Shown here one piece after another: positions 1 to 9,521 of a stretch of 64,000 nucleotides of DNA; the stretch's first letter is position 1; every line of letters begins with the position of its first letter. The DNA comes from Methylococcales bacterium (GTDB lineage: Bacteria > Pseudomonadota > Gammaproteobacteria > Methylococcales > Methylomonadaceae), in NCBI GenBank assembly GCA_028712795.1, contig JAQTPT010000002.1:124001-188000 (forward strand), given 5' to 3'. The translations under genes were made by a program, and so were the position numbers. The notes under the pieces are model-generated. The model saw nothing but the letters and a program-made list of their open reading frames with translations, ran no database searches and was not told where the DNA came from.

Positions 1-987
1 TTACGGGAACTGGAAAATCCAAAAATTTGGGATAATCCCGAACTGGCGCAAGCTTTAGGCAAAGAACGTGGACAACTGGAAGTCATTGTTAACACCATTA
101 ATGATCTGGAGCGCGGCTTAACGGATGCCGAAGAATTGCTGCTCATGGCGATTGACGAGAATGATGATGAAACCGTTGATACCGTTGTTGATGACTTGGC
201 GCATTTTGAAAAAAGAGTGGCAGCCCTTGAATTCCGGCGTATGTTTTCAGGCGTAATGGACCCCAATAATGCCTTTTTGGATATACAGTCTGGTTCCGGA
301 GGCACCGAGGCGCAGGATTGGGCGTCCATCATTGAACGGATGTTTTTACGCTGGGGGGAGCGAAAAGGCTTTAAAACCGAACTGATTGAAGAATCACAAG
401 GCGATGTCGCCGGTATTAAAAGCGCCACGATCCGCTTTGAAGGCGAATACGCCTTTGGCTGGCTGCGCACCGAAACCGGCGTCCACCGCCTGGTCAGAAA
501 ATCCCCGTTCGATTCCGGAAACCGCCGCCACACCTCGTTTGCCTCGGTGTTTGTATCGCCGGAAATTGATGACGATATTGACATTGACATAAATCCCGCC
601 GATATTCGCGTGGATGTTTATCGAGCCAGCGGCGCGGGCGGTCAGCACATCAATAAGACCGAGTCCGCCGTGCGCATGACGCATAACCCCACCGGAATTG
701 TCGTGCAATGCCAAAGCGACCGTTCGCAGCACAAAAACCGCGCCACCGCGATGAAGCAACTAAAAGCCAAATTGTATGAGCTGGAAATGCGCAAACGCAG
801 CGAAACAGCTCAAGCCTTGGAGGATACCAAATCCGATATAGGCTGGGGCAGCCAAATCCGCTCTTATGTGCTGGATCAATCGCGAATCAAGGATTTGCGC
901 ACCGGCGTGGAAACAGGCAATACCCAAGCGGTATTGGATGGCGATCTGGATCAGTTTATTGAGGCGAGTTTGAAGAGTGGGTTGTAA
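1..987 (+). CDS. prfB: Peptide chain release factor 2 (5' end outside window)
   Basis: This is RF2, which reads UGA and UAA stop codons on the ribosome and triggers peptide release. The frame is open from base 1, so the N-terminus lies upstream; the first internal ATG at 136 is not the start. The stop-codon recognition motif SPF is at 502-510 and the catalytic GGQ at 637-645, within the typical [15 protein letters not shown] block. SPF rather than PxT identifies RF2 and not RF1. About 328 codons are present out of the usual 365 or so. The programmed frameshift site normally found near codon 25 would lie outside the window. In many gammaproteobacteria lysS follows directly; here five small genes intervene. 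Confidence 0.97.
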   Translation, partial: LRELENPKIWDNPELAQALGKERGQLEVIVNTINDLERGLTDAEELLLMAIDENDDETVDTVVDDLAHFEKRVAALEFRRMFSGVMDPNNAFLDIQSGSGGTEAQDWASIIERMFLRWGERKGFKTELIEESQGDVAGIKSATIRFEGEYAFGWLRTETGVHRLVRKSPFDSGNRRHTSFASVFVSPEIDDDIDIDINPADIRVDVYRASGAGGQHINKTESAVRMTHNPTGIVVQCQSDRSQHKNRATAMKQLKAKLYELEMRKRSETAQALEDTKSDIGWGSQIRSYVLDQSRIKDLRTGVETGNTQAVLDGDLDQFIEASLKSGL

Positions 988-996
988 GTAACCATC

Positions 997-1413
997 ATGA
1001 CTAAAACTGAACTTGAAAACTTAGCCTCCATCAGAATCAAAGAGGCGGAGATTCTTTTAATTGCGGATTGTTATCAGGGTGCCTACTATTTGGCAGGTTA
1101 CGCGCTGGAATGCATATTGAAAGCCTGTATTGCCAAGCAAGTTAAAGAGTTTGATTTTCCGGACAAAAAACTTGCCACTGCCAGTTACACGCATAAGCTT
1201 GCTAATCTGGTTATAACCGCTGGATTGAAACAAAAACTAACTGAGCAAGAAAAACAAAATGAAGAATTTAAATTAAACTGGGCGATTGTTATTGAATGGT
1301 CAGAGGAATCTCGCTATAAATTAGCCATTACAAAACAAGAGGCGCATGATCTTTTTGCTGCAATTACCGAAAACGAATCAGGAATACTGCCATGGCTAAA
1401 GAAATATTTATGA
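997..1413 (+). CDS. HEPN domain protein, possible toxin or antitoxin component
   Basis: This 138-residue, mostly helical protein has the look of a HEPN domain: an N-terminal helix ending in EAEILLIADCYQGAYYLAGYA, followed by ALECILKACIAK. HEPN proteins are often RNases or partners in toxin-antitoxin and defence modules. The usual RX4-6H catalytic motif is not evident, so it may be a non-catalytic member. It starts 10 bases after the prfB stop, and its stop codon overlaps the ATG of the next gene (ATGA at 1410-1413), indicating translational coupling. The HEPN assignment is fairly secure; the function is inferred. Confidence 0.7.
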   Translation: MTKTELENLASIRIKEAEILLIADCYQGAYYLAGYALECILKACIAKQVKEFDFPDKKLATASYTHKLANLVITAGLKQKLTEQEKQNEEFKLNWAIVIEWSEESRYKLAITKQEAHDLFAAITENESGILPWLKKYL

Positions 1414-1862
1414 CTCAATGGTTTTCTGACCAAATGCTTTTGGCGGGTGAAACTTTAATAAAACGATTAGATGAAACTGATGCAAAGGTGCTGGCTGCTT
1501 TCTGGATATTGGATGACGAAGATAAAACCTGGAAACTGACGATAGTTTCACCGCTCGTTGAAAGTGAAGGGCCTAGAAACTATTACAGACGTATTAATGA
1601 TATTAATGAGTCTGCAAAAACCGATGAAGACGTGATTGCATTGCACGATATTAGTGTAAGTAATACCGATAATCGCATCGTTAAAGCATTAAAACGTAGT
1701 GAATTGGGCAATGCTATGCTTGGAAATAATAGACTTGGCAGGAATACGCTTGGAGGGGTTTATATTGAAGATATGTATCTCTATCGAATGAACTGGGAGT
1801 TACTTGGAGATAGCATTCCTAACACAACAACGAGAGATACAATTCTTCCACTAAGTCCTTAA
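1410..1862 (+). CDS. Unknown protein coupled to the HEPN gene
   Basis: The product is about 150 residues and I do not recognise its family. The start is taken as the ATG at 1410, which overlaps the HEPN stop as ATGA; an in-frame ATG at 1392 would add six residues. The protein is acidic in its first half, with LDETDAKVLAAFWILDDEDKTWKLTIVSP suggesting a beta-rich fold, and has a glycine/asparagine segment (LGNAMLGNNRLGRNTLGG) near residue 110. There is no signal peptide or membrane segment. The tight overlap suggests a two-gene module with the HEPN protein, perhaps toxin and antitoxin, but no motif proves this. Confidence 0.6.
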   Translation: MTQWFSDQMLLAGETLIKRLDETDAKVLAAFWILDDEDKTWKLTIVSPLVESEGPRNYYRRINDINESAKTDEDVIALHDISVSNTDNRIVKALKRSELGNAMLGNNRLGRNTLGGVYIEDMYLYRMNWELLGDSIPNTTTRDTILPLSP

Positions 1863-1924
1863 AGGGAAAGATGGCATTATACTGTCAATACTCAAAATTT
1901 ATGGATAACATAAAAAATATTTAA

Positions 1925-2215
1925 ATGATGTCAGATAAAGCTGTCACTAAAGTCGTTAACATTAAAACCGAAAAATACGATGTTTATATCGGCAGAGGTT
2001 CAGCTTGGGGAAACCCCTATGCCATAAGCATTGATGGCGATAGGGACGAAGTCATCAGAAAATATCAATATGATTTTGAGCGAGGTTATCTCAAAAGAAA
2101 TAAAGAGCAGTTATTAAAATTACGCGGCAAAACTTTAGGTTGCCATTGCAAACCGGCTACTTGTCATGGTGATATTTTAGCTGATTACTTAAATTCACTC
2201 GATGATGGTAAATAA
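1925..2215 (+). CDS. DUF4326 domain protein
   Basis: This 96-residue protein matches the DUF4326 pattern: an IGRGSAWGNPY segment near residue 22, then KYQYDFERGYL, then a cysteine/histidine-rich LGCHCKPATCHGDILADYL close to the end. The C-H-C-x5-C-H arrangement could bind a metal or be catalytic. The family's function is unknown to me; members often occur in phage or mobile regions. Tandem ATGs at 1925 and 1928 make the exact start uncertain by one codon. It sits alone between the HEPN pair and the VapBC-like pair. Confidence 0.75.
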   Translation: MMSDKAVTKVVNIKTEKYDVYIGRGSAWGNPYAISIDGDRDEVIRKYQYDFERGYLKRNKEQLLKLRGKTLGCHCKPATCHGDILADYLNSLDDGK

Positions 2216-2257
2216 TCAATATCTCTTATTTTACATTACTATTAGGAGACGCTTATC

Positions 2258-2497
2258 ATGACCTTATCTAAAATGATTTACGAAAAATCCCGCCACTTAC
2301 CGGAGGACAAAGCCCAGGAAGTGATCGATTTTATTGATTTTTTATTGAACAAAACTGACAACACCAAACCGGTAGATGAGTGTTTGTTAGCATTAACGCC
2401 CGAACAGCGTGAAGCTTACGATTGTCTGGACAAAATCCGGATCGATTGGCATGGCAAGCCGATTGAAGACCGCGAGGAAGCGAATGCCAGACGCTAA
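2258..2497 (+). CDS. Antitoxin-like protein (DUF2281/VapB type)
   Basis: This 79-residue protein begins with MIYEKSRHLPEDKAQEVIDFIDFLL, the helix typical of small DUF2281-type antitoxins. The C-terminal half is charged (PEQREAYDCLDKIRIDW, KPIEDREEANARR), as expected for a toxin-binding tail. A good ribosome-binding site (AGGAG, 2241-2245) precedes the ATG. Its 3' end overlaps the PIN-domain gene by 14 bases, the usual arrangement for a VapBC-like toxin-antitoxin operon. The antitoxin role rests on size, family resemblance and linkage. Confidence 0.7.
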   Translation: MTLSKMIYEKSRHLPEDKAQEVIDFIDFLLNKTDNTKPVDECLLALTPEQREAYDCLDKIRIDWHGKPIEDREEANARR

Positions 2498-2903
2498 CAA
2501 AGCATTTTTAGATAGCAATATTGTTCTCTATGCTTTGGATATCGATATTACTAAACGTGATATTGCCTGGACGTTGTTGTTTGGAATGCCTTGTATTTCC
2601 TTGCAGGTACTTAATGAATGCAGTAATGTGCTGAATCGAAAACGGCAATGGCCTGCTGAAGAAGTCGCGAAAACACTTGGACATTTGCTTGCTTTTGTCC
2701 AGGTTGAACCGAGCGATGTGGCTACCGTCCGTTCTGCGTGGAGACTGCAAACTCGTTACCGTTATTCTTACTATGACAGCCTCATTATTTCGGCGGCGCT
2801 AGCAGCCGGTTGTTCTTCGCTTTACAGTGAAGACATGCAACACGGACAAGTTATCGAAGGCCGCTTAACCATTATCAACCCTTTTTCTGAACTTACTTTA
2901 TGA
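2484..2903 (+). CDS. PIN-domain ribonuclease, VapC-like toxin
   Basis: The product is a 139-residue PIN domain; VapC toxins of this kind cleave tRNA or rRNA using acidic residues and Mg2+. Visible acidic positions are D10 (AFLDSNIVLYALD), E45 (VLNECSNVL), D98 (YYDSLIISAAL) and the E116-D117 pair (LYSEDMQ), in the canonical order. The start is set at the ATG at 2484, inside the end of the antitoxin gene; an upstream ATG at 2409 would add 25 residues with no family resemblance. Overlap with the preceding gene supports a toxin-antitoxin unit. Confidence 0.82.
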   Translation: MPDANKAFLDSNIVLYALDIDITKRDIAWTLLFGMPCISLQVLNECSNVLNRKRQWPAEEVAKTLGHLLAFVQVEPSDVATVRSAWRLQTRYRYSYYDSLIISAALAAGCSSLYSEDMQHGQVIEGRLTIINPFSELTL

Positions 2904-2942
2904 TGAGTTCTTCAACTAATCAAAGCATCATTTAACAAACAC

Positions 2943-4442
2943 ATGTCAGAAATACAACAAGACGAACAAGAACAGATCAAACAACGCCGCGGCAAATTAA
3001 ACGAGTTACGCGAAAGTGGCGGCATCGCCTTCCCTACCGATTTCCGCCGCAATGTCGTTGCGGGCGAACTTTTGGCCGAATACGGCGAAAAGACCAAGGA
3101 AGAACTGGAGGCCGAACCCGTGCGGGTAAAACTGGCGGGCAGGATCATGACCCGCCGGGTGATGGGCAAGGCCAGTTTTGCGCATATTCAGGATATGTCC
3201 GGCAAAATTCAGCTATATGTGACCCGCGACGCCTTGCCTGAAGGGTTTTATAACGAACAGTTCAAGAAGTGGGATATCGGCGACATTATCGGCGCGGAGG
3301 GGGTTTTGTTTGTCACCCAAACCGGTGAACTGAGTGTTAAGGTTGACGATATTCGCCTGCTGACCAAAGCCTTGCGTCCGTTGCCAGAAAAATTTCATGG
3401 CATAGCCGATCAGGAAATCAAATACCGGCAGCGTTATCTGGATTTGATTATGAGCGAGCAATCGCGCAATACTTTCTTAATACGCTCAAAGATAGTCGCT
3501 TATATCCGGCAGTTTCTGATTGACCGACAATTTCTGGAAGTTGAAACGCCCATGATGCAGGTGATCCCAGGAGGGGCTACGGCGCGCCCTTTTACCACAT
3601 TTCATAACGCGCTGGATATGGATATGTTTTTGCGCATTGCCCCTGAGCTGTATTTGAAGCGGTTGGTTGTCGGCGGTTTTGAGCGAGTCTTCGAAATCAA
3701 CCGCAACTTCCGGAATGAAGGCTTATCGACGCGTCATAACCCTGAGTTCACCATGCTGGAGTTTTATCAGGCGTATGCGGAATACCACGATTTGATGGAT
3801 TTAACCGAAGCGATGCTGCGCGGCATTGCCATAGAAGTAATGGGGCAAACGCTGGTTACTTATCAGGGCGAGCAATACGATTTTGGCAAGCCGTTTGACC
3901 GGATGACCGTCGTTGAGTCTATCCTGCATTTTAATCCCAATCTGACTGCCAGTGATCTTGAAACCCGTGAAGCGGCGGTTAAAGTGGCTGAAAGCCTGCA
4001 CATTCCTGTTAAAGCCGGTTACGGGCTGGGTAAAATTCAAATCGAGATTTTTGAAAAAACGGTGGAAAGCCGCTTGATGAACCCCACGTTCATCACCGCT
4101 TATCCTGTTGAAGTGTCTCCACTGGCGCGGCGCAATGACGAGAACCCGCATGTGACGGACCGCTTTGAGTTTTTTGTCGGGGGGCGGGAAATCGCCAACG
4201 GTTTTACCGAACTTAATGATGCCGAAGATCAGGCTGCGCGCTTCCAGAAACAAGTGGAAGAAAAAGAAGCCGGCGATGATGAGGCCATGCACTTTGACGC
4301 GGACTATATTATCGCGCTGGAACACGGCATGCCGCCCACGGCTGGCGAAGGCATTGGCATCGACCGCCTGGTGATGTTGTTTACCGATGCGCCGTCAATT
4401 CGCGACGTATTGCTGTTCCCTCACATGCGGCCAAAAGGCTAA
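2943..4442 (+). CDS. lysS: Lysyl-tRNA synthetase, class II
   Basis: This enzyme charges tRNA-Lys with lysine in the cytoplasm. It has 499 residues, the normal bacterial length. An N-terminal OB-fold anticodon-binding domain (around residues 55-150, [23 protein letters not shown]) precedes the class II catalytic core. Motif 2 is seen as [21 protein letters not shown] and motif 3 as [24 protein letters not shown] near the C-terminus. No strong ribosome-binding site is visible before the ATG. The gene normally sits next to prfB; here they are 1.95 kb apart. Confidence 0.97.
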   Translation: MSEIQQDEQEQIKQRRGKLNELRESGGIAFPTDFRRNVVAGELLAEYGEKTKEELEAEPVRVKLAGRIMTRRVMGKASFAHIQDMSGKIQLYVTRDALPEGFYNEQFKKWDIGDIIGAEGVLFVTQTGELSVKVDDIRLLTKALRPLPEKFHGIADQEIKYRQRYLDLIMSEQSRNTFLIRSKIVAYIRQFLIDRQFLEVETPMMQVIPGGATARPFTTFHNALDMDMFLRIAPELYLKRLVVGGFERVFEINRNFRNEGLSTRHNPEFTMLEFYQAYAEYHDLMDLTEAMLRGIAIEVMGQTLVTYQGEQYDFGKPFDRMTVVESILHFNPNLTASDLETREAAVKVAESLHIPVKAGYGLGKIQIEIFEKTVESRLMNPTFITAYPVEVSPLARRNDENPHVTDRFEFFVGGREIANGFTELNDAEDQAARFQKQVEEKEAGDDEAMHFDADYIIALEHGMPPTAGEGIGIDRLVMLFTDAPSIRDVLLFPHMRPKG

Positions 4443-4460
4443 CCAGGGTAAAATTTCATT

Positions 4461-4507
4461 GCCACAGATTCACAGATTAAACTTTGTATAGTCTGTGAAT
4501 CTGTGGC
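4461..4507. repeat. Inverted repeat, likely bidirectional terminator
   Basis: A 16-base stem starting GCCACAGATTCACAGA is mirrored by TCTGTGAATCTGTGGC, with a loop of about 15 bases. It lies between the convergent lysS and gloB genes, where a bidirectional terminator is expected. A second copy of the same sequence sits at 57903-57951, also between convergent genes, so this is a dispersed element. Confidence 0.75.
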
Positions 4508-4532
4508 AGCTTTTATAGACCGTTAAGACTGA

Positions 4533-5297
4533 TCAAAACGAATCTTTGCGTTTTCTCAGTTCTGTAAAAACATGCAGGGGTGATAGGCCCTCAAGCCCCA
4601 AGGTTTTTTGTATGCTTACACTGTCTGGTCTAAAGAACGGATTGGTTGCTATTTCCTCTTCAATAGTCGACGGCACTGTAGATTTGTTTTCTGCTCTGAG
4701 CTGTTGCACTTCGAGCATTTTTTGCCGAGTGCGGCTGTTGCCTGGCTCAACGCTTAAAGCGAACCGGCCATTCGCTTGGGTATATTCATGGGTGCAATAA
4801 ATCCGGGTTGATGGCGGCAGCGCCTTCAATTTTTGCAGAGAATTCCACATTTGTTCTGGCGTGCCCTCGAACAACCGGCCGCAACCCATGACAAACAAGG
4901 TATCCCCGCAAAATAGCGCGTTGTCTTCAGCAAAATAGTAAACGATATGTCCGCTGGTATGGCCCGGAGTTGAAATAACTCTAGCCTGGTGCTGGCCCAA
5001 TGAGATAACGTCATCTTCGCTAACGCCCCTATCAATGCCGGGAATCCGGTCCCGATCTGATTGTGGAGCGATAATTTTGCAACCCGTTTTCAGTTTCAGT
5101 TCCAGATTACCACCAACATGATCCCAGTGATGATGGGTATTCAGAATATAGGTGAGCCGCCAGCCTTTTTTATCCAGAACAGCCAAAACCGGTTGCGCAA
5201 GCGCAGGATCTACAGTCGCAGTTTCTCCCGATACCGGATCATGAATCAGATAAATGTAATTGTCGGTTAAAACCGGGATTTGTAAGATGGTCAGCAT
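4533..5297 (-). CDS. gloB: Hydroxyacylglutathione hydrolase (glyoxalase II)
   Basis: Glyoxalase II hydrolyses S-D-lactoylglutathione to lactate and glutathione, completing methylglyoxal detoxification. The 254-residue protein has the metallo-beta-lactamase signature THHHWDH at residues 54-60, further metal ligands in TPGHTSGH (about 110-117) and FCGDTLF (about 130), and the HEYTQAN segment that contributes a histidine and substrate contacts. The C-terminal substrate-binding domain is complete (NPFFRPDSV). The start ATG at 5297 gives the usual MLTILQIPVLTDNY N-terminus. It is a stand-alone gene. Confidence 0.95.
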   Translation of the reverse strand: MLTILQIPVLTDNYIYLIHDPVSGETATVDPALAQPVLAVLDKKGWRLTYILNTHHHWDHVGGNLELKLKTGCKIIAPQSDRDRIPGIDRGVSEDDVISLGQHQARVISTPGHTSGHIVYYFAEDNALFCGDTLFVMGCGRLFEGTPEQMWNSLQKLKALPPSTRIYCTHEYTQANGRFALSVEPGNSRTRQKMLEVQQLRAENKSTVPSTIEEEIATNPFFRPDSVSIQKTLGLEGLSPLHVFTELRKRKDSF

Positions 5298-5348
5298 GTC
5301 GTTTATGTCCTTAAAGCGTTTGGCAAATCAAAGGAACATATTGCAGGT

Positions 5349-5777
5349 TTAATCAGGATAGAAACCTTCTTCTATAAATTGCGCTAAATTCCAGGGGCAG
5401 CATTCAGGAAAAACGGCTTTACTGATTTTTGTTTCCCGGGCAGCTTTAATCACAGCGAGTTTGTAAGCATCTTTTATTATTTCATCTAATGCCGGTTTTA
5501 AGCCGGGATTTTCACTAAGCGTTTTGCAAAATTGAAGCCGTTGTTCATCAATGGATAACTGCCAGCTTCTTCCGCGCCTTACGTCCTGATACTTCCATTT
5601 TAAAAGATGCAACAGCAAGATAGTCAACCGGCTTTCGAGTTCCCGTTTTTCGCTTCGTCCCATTGTTTCAATTTCCTCGATTAAATTATCAATATCCAGT
5701 TCTGAAAACCGGCCATGCTTTAATAATTCGGCTTGTTCCTGCGTCCAGCTATAAAAGTCTTTTTCGTAACTAATCAC
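5349..5777 (-). CDS. DUF29 family protein
   Basis: This is a DUF29 protein of about 142 residues, recognised from YEKDFYSWTQEQAELLKHGRFSELDIDNLIEEIETMGRSEKRELESRL and the downstream LLHLLKWKYQ. The family is common in cyanobacteria and proteobacteria and has no established function. The preferred start is GTG at 5777, eight bases after an AAGGAG site; this gives the usual short N-terminus. An upstream in-frame TTG at 5795 has no site. There is no signal peptide or membrane segment, and the gene appears monocistronic. Confidence 0.85.
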   Translation of the reverse strand: MISYEKDFYSWTQEQAELLKHGRFSELDIDNLIEEIETMGRSEKRELESRLTILLLHLLKWKYQDVRRGRSWQLSIDEQRLQFCKTLSENPGLKPALDEIIKDAYKLAVIKAARETKISKAVFPECCPWNLAQFIEEGFYPD

Positions 5778-5832
5778 ACAATTACTCCTTATCAAAAGCT
5801 GCCTTTGCCGCTACGACAAAGCACACGCCTTC

Positions 5833-6960
5833 TTATTTAACCAAACTCAGCAAAACCCCGGCCGCTACCGCGGAACCAATCACACCGGCTACATTAGGCC
5901 CCATGGCATGCATCAGCAAGAAATTATGGGGATTGCTTTCCAGCCCTAACTTATTGGCCACCCTTGCCGCCATCGGCACGGCTGACACACCCGCTGCTCC
6001 GATCAATGGATTAATCGGCGTGTCGCTGAATCTATTCATGACTTTTGCCATAATAACGCCAGAGGCTGTTCCGATAGCAAAAGCAATCGCTCCCAGTGCC
6101 AGGATTCCAAGGGTTTCAATTTGCAAGAAAGCATCAGCGCTCAGCTTTGAGCCGACTGCCAGGCCTAAGAAAATGGTGACAATATTAATGAGCTCGTTTT
6201 GCGCGGTTTGACTCAAACGCTCAACAACACCACAAGCATTCATCAAATTACCCAGCGCGAACATGCCAATCAAAGGCGTGGCAGAAGGCAACAGCAATAT
6301 GGAAAGTACCAGCAGCATCAAGGGAAATACGATTTTTTCAGTTTTGCTGACGGCCCGCATTTGCTTCATTTCGATTCTGCGTTCATCCTCCGTGGTTAAT
6401 GCACGCATAATCGGCGGCTGAATCAAAGGCACCAGAGCCATGTATGAATAAGCCGCTACTGCTATCGCGCCCAATAAATTAGGCGCCAGTTTTGATGCGA
6501 CATAAATGGCTGTCGGGCCATCCGCTCCGCCAATGATGCCGATTGCAGCGGCGTCCTTTAAGCTGAACTCCAGACCAGGCACTATATTGAGCGCCAAGGC
6601 GCCCAGCAATGAAGCAAAAATACCAAATTGCGCCGCCGCGCCTAACAGCAAGGTTTTTGGATTTGCCAGCATGGGTCCAAAATCGGTCATTGCCCCGACA
6701 CCCATAAAAATAAGCAAGGGGAAAATACCCAATTTAATTCCATAGTAAAGGTAGTATAAAATCCCCCCTTCTTCGGCAATACCCGCAACCGGAATATTAC
6801 TGAGAATGGCCCCAAAACCTATCGGCAATAACAGTAAGGGTTCAAACCCTTTTTTAATAGCAAGAAACAGCAGCAAGAAGCCGACCAGCATCATGAAAGC
6901 CTGACCGCCCGTAAAGTTATATAGGCCAGTGCTATGCCAAAGTGAAAGCAGATTTTCCAT
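5833..6960 (-). CDS. oadB: Na+-translocating oxaloacetate decarboxylase, beta subunit
   Basis: OadB is the integral membrane subunit that decarboxylates carboxybiotin and couples this to Na+ export. The 375-residue protein has about nine or more membrane segments and the family blocks [28 protein letters not shown] (Na+/carboxybiotin site) and [21 protein letters not shown], then the terminal [19 protein letters not shown]. It is the last gene of a minus-strand oadG-oadA-oadB operon, 27 bases downstream of oadA. The same subunit serves related decarboxylases such as methylmalonyl-CoA decarboxylase, but the adjacent alpha subunit points to oxaloacetate. Confidence 0.95.
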   Translation of the reverse strand: MENLLSLWHSTGLYNFTGGQAFMMLVGFLLLFLAIKKGFEPLLLLPIGFGAILSNIPVAGIAEEGGILYYLYYGIKLGIFPLLIFMGVGAMTDFGPMLANPKTLLLGAAAQFGIFASLLGALALNIVPGLEFSLKDAAAIGIIGGADGPTAIYVASKLAPNLLGAIAVAAYSYMALVPLIQPPIMRALTTEDERRIEMKQMRAVSKTEKIVFPLMLLVLSILLLPSATPLIGMFALGNLMNACGVVERLSQTAQNELINIVTIFLGLAVGSKLSADAFLQIETLGILALGAIAFAIGTASGVIMAKVMNRFSDTPINPLIGAAGVSAVPMAARVANKLGLESNPHNFLLMHAMGPNVAGVIGSAVAAGVLLSLVK

Positions 6961-6987
6961 AGGATGTCTCTTGATAAGATTGCGTTG

Positions 6988-8775
6988 TTACAAAGAAATC
7001 AAAGCATTGCCGCCAGCAACTGCGCCACCTTCCTTGATATGAACTGCACTGACGGTACCTGCATACTTAGACCGCACCTCCGTTTCCATTTTCATCGCTT
7101 CCATGATCACAACAACTTCACCTTCGGCAACAGCACTGCCAACATCAACCAGGATTTTCAGTATATTACCCGCCATTGGCGCGTAAACTTCCGAACCGCT
7201 ACTGACAGGCGCTGGCTGGCTTTTATCGGGGGCTGCCGGCTTAATCACAAGCGGTGCGCCAACCGGGCCTACAGTTACATTAAAGTTTCTGCCATCCACG
7301 TTGACCGTGTAAGTTTCAGGGGCTCCCTCAACAGCCGCTGTTTTCGGCACATTGTTGGCCACCGCAAAAGCATTTGCATCGGGTGCGGACTCGAATGCCG
7401 AGGGATCGCCCCGATTCACCAAAAACTTCCAGCCGACTTGAGCAAACATGCCGTTGATTAAGGCGTCTTCTTCGATATGCTCAGCGAGTTTTACGCCTTC
7501 AGCTTTCGCTTTTTCCTGCACTTCTGCAATCAATTTGTCCATTTCCGGCTCTATTAAATCAGCGGGACGGCAAGTGATTGGCTGCGTTCCTTCCAGGACT
7601 CTGTCTTGCAATTGCTTGTTTACAGGCGCAGGCGTTGCACCATATTCCCCTTTCAATACCCCCGCTGTTTCTTTGGTAATGGTTTTATAGCGCTCGCCAC
7701 TAAGGACATTTATTACGGCTTGCGTACCCACGATTTGCGAGGTTGGGGTTACCAGTGGAATAAAACCCAAATCTTCTCTTACGCGAGGAATTTCGTGCAT
7801 TACCTCATCAAATTTGTCAGCCGCGCCCTGCTCTTTTAATTGGCTCTCCATATTGGTCAACATGCCGCCAGGCACTTGTGAAATTAAAATACGGCTGTCC
7901 ACTCCTTTCAAGCTGCCTTCAAATTGAGCGTATTTTTTGCGTATGTCTCTAAAATAATGCGCGATTTCTTCCAGTTTGACCAAATCCAGGCCAGTATCAT
8001 GCGCAGTGCCTTCAAGACTGGCAACAATGGTCTCGGTTGCGCTGTGACTATAAGTCATGCTCAGTGATGATATTGCAACATCGACATTATCTACGCCCGC
8101 CTCAGCGGCTTTGATTATACTGCCCACACTTAGGCCAGTCGTAGCATGGCTATGCAAATGGATTGGGATTTTGGTGCTTTTTTTCAACCGGCTGACCAAC
8201 TCGAACGCCTCATAAGGTTTAAGCAATCCTGCCATGTCTTTAATGCAGATGGAGTGCGCCCCCATATCTTCAATCTGCTTGCCCAGACTGACCCACGTAT
8301 CCAACGTGTGGACGGGGCTGGTGGTGTAGGAAATAGTCCCTTGAGCATGGGCATCAGTGGCAAGCACCGCTTTTACGGCGTGCTCAATATTTCGCATGTC
8401 GTTCATGGCATCAAAAATGCGGAAAACATCAATACCGTTGACATGGCTACGTTCGACGAACTTATCGACCACATCATCGGCATAATGACGATAGCCCAGA
8501 ATATTTTGCCCTCTCAGCAGCATTTGCTGGGGTGTTTTAGGCATTGCCGCTTTCAGCAAACGCAACCGTTCCCAGGGATCTTCCCCGAGATAACGGATAC
8601 ACGCATCAAAAGTGGCGCCACCCCATGATTCTATAGACCAGTAACCAATCTGATCGATTTTTCCACAAATCGGCAGCATATCTTCTATGCGTAAACGAGT
8701 GGCTAAGATTGATTGATGAGCATCACGTAAAACTACTTCAGTAATACCTAAAGGCTTTTTTTTATCTTTGGCCAT
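6988..8775 (-). CDS. oadA: Oxaloacetate decarboxylase alpha subunit (biotin carrier)
   Basis: OadA transfers the carboxyl group of oxaloacetate to biotin. Its 595 residues comprise an N-terminal carboxyltransferase TIM barrel ([19 protein letters not shown], with the metal-binding HLHSHATTG around residue 207), a conserved PYC/OADA region, a proline/alanine linker near 510-525 and a C-terminal biotinyl domain. The biotin acceptor is K562 in EAMKMET. A GGAG site precedes the ATG. It is the middle gene of the oadGAB operon. In aerobic bacteria the physiological direction and role are uncertain. Confidence 0.96.
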   Translation of the reverse strand: MAKDKKKPLGITEVVLRDAHQSILATRLRIEDMLPICGKIDQIGYWSIESWGGATFDACIRYLGEDPWERLRLLKAAMPKTPQQMLLRGQNILGYRHYADDVVDKFVERSHVNGIDVFRIFDAMNDMRNIEHAVKAVLATDAHAQGTISYTTSPVHTLDTWVSLGKQIEDMGAHSICIKDMAGLLKPYEAFELVSRLKKSTKIPIHLHSHATTGLSVGSIIKAAEAGVDNVDVAISSLSMTYSHSATETIVASLEGTAHDTGLDLVKLEEIAHYFRDIRKKYAQFEGSLKGVDSRILISQVPGGMLTNMESQLKEQGAADKFDEVMHEIPRVREDLGFIPLVTPTSQIVGTQAVINVLSGERYKTITKETAGVLKGEYGATPAPVNKQLQDRVLEGTQPITCRPADLIEPEMDKLIAEVQEKAKAEGVKLAEHIEEDALINGMFAQVGWKFLVNRGDPSAFESAPDANAFAVANNVPKTAAVEGAPETYTVNVDGRNFNVTVGPVGAPLVIKPAAPDKSQPAPVSSGSEVYAPMAGNILKILVDVGSAVAEGEVVVIMEAMKMETEVRSKYAGTVSAVHIKEGGAVAGGNALISL

Positions 8776-8891
8776 TCTTAATTTTCTCCATAAACCTTTG
8801 CAGGATTTTAATCAATGACCTCTGGGGTCGATTGAATACGTAAATATAAAACCATAAGGGTTAAACGCCACTGGCATCTAACCAAAAATCC

Positions 8892-9137
8892 TTATCTTTG
8901 TTTATGCTTGCTTCGATGCTGATGCACCGCGGCCGTAATCGCGGCAATAATGCTTTTATCAATGCCACTGGACACCGAAACGGAAACGGCCCCCTGGCTG
9001 GTGGGCGCGTCTGGAAAAAAACGCTGCAACAAGGAAGACATCATATTAATCACGACCACCAACATGGTCAAAAACACGAACACAATGCCCATTCCGGCAA
9101 ACATCAATTCGATTCCACTACTCATCATTTCTGTCAT
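8892..9137 (-). CDS. oadG: Oxaloacetate decarboxylase gamma subunit
   Basis: This small 81-residue protein has one N-terminal membrane helix (residues 10-33, MFAGMGIVFVFLTMLVVVINMMS) and a charged cytoplasmic tail ending HQHRSKHKQR. The OadG gamma subunit anchors and assembles the decarboxylase and binds Zn2+ through its histidine-rich tail. The sequence is short and divergent, but its size, topology and position upstream of oadA make the call secure. Confidence 0.88.
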   Translation of the reverse strand: MTEMMSSGIELMFAGMGIVFVFLTMLVVVINMMSSLLQRFFPDAPTSQGAVSVSVSSGIDKSIIAAITAAVHQHRSKHKQR

Positions 9138-9521
9138 ATCGCCATACCCTGAGTTGAAACTCTTGAATCAATTGAAAATAATCAGCCTTCAAGTACATTA
9201 TGCATAAAACCAGGCTCCTAAACAAACTAAAGATAACTATTGCCTCAGTTTTTGGATAGCCCTTGGCATTGAAGAACGGCTAATCAATTTACAAGAAGCT
9301 TTATCAATTATTCCGAAAGGCAGTAAAGATTATTAAGGCGCGGGCTATCAATCTATCAATTGAAGAAAGGTTGATGACTTTGATAGCCGCTGGAATTCAA
9401 GGCTTATTTAAACTATGCACTTACTCGTCATAAATGGGTATCCTCATCAGTGATCAACCTCTATGAGTTTGAAGCCTTTCATCCTGGGCTTGTCGAAGAA
9501 CAAATTTACTGCCATTATTTC
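9138..9521. other. Gene-free gap between oadG and the desaturase fusion
   Basis: No convincing reading frame lies here. A short imperfect inverted repeat (GGCTATCAA near 9346, TTGATAGCC near 9383) and a segment resembling a dispersed repeat (TTTCATCCTGGGCTTGTCGA near 9475) are visible. The oadG promoter should lie in the first 150 bases, but I could not identify clear boxes. Confidence 0.4.
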
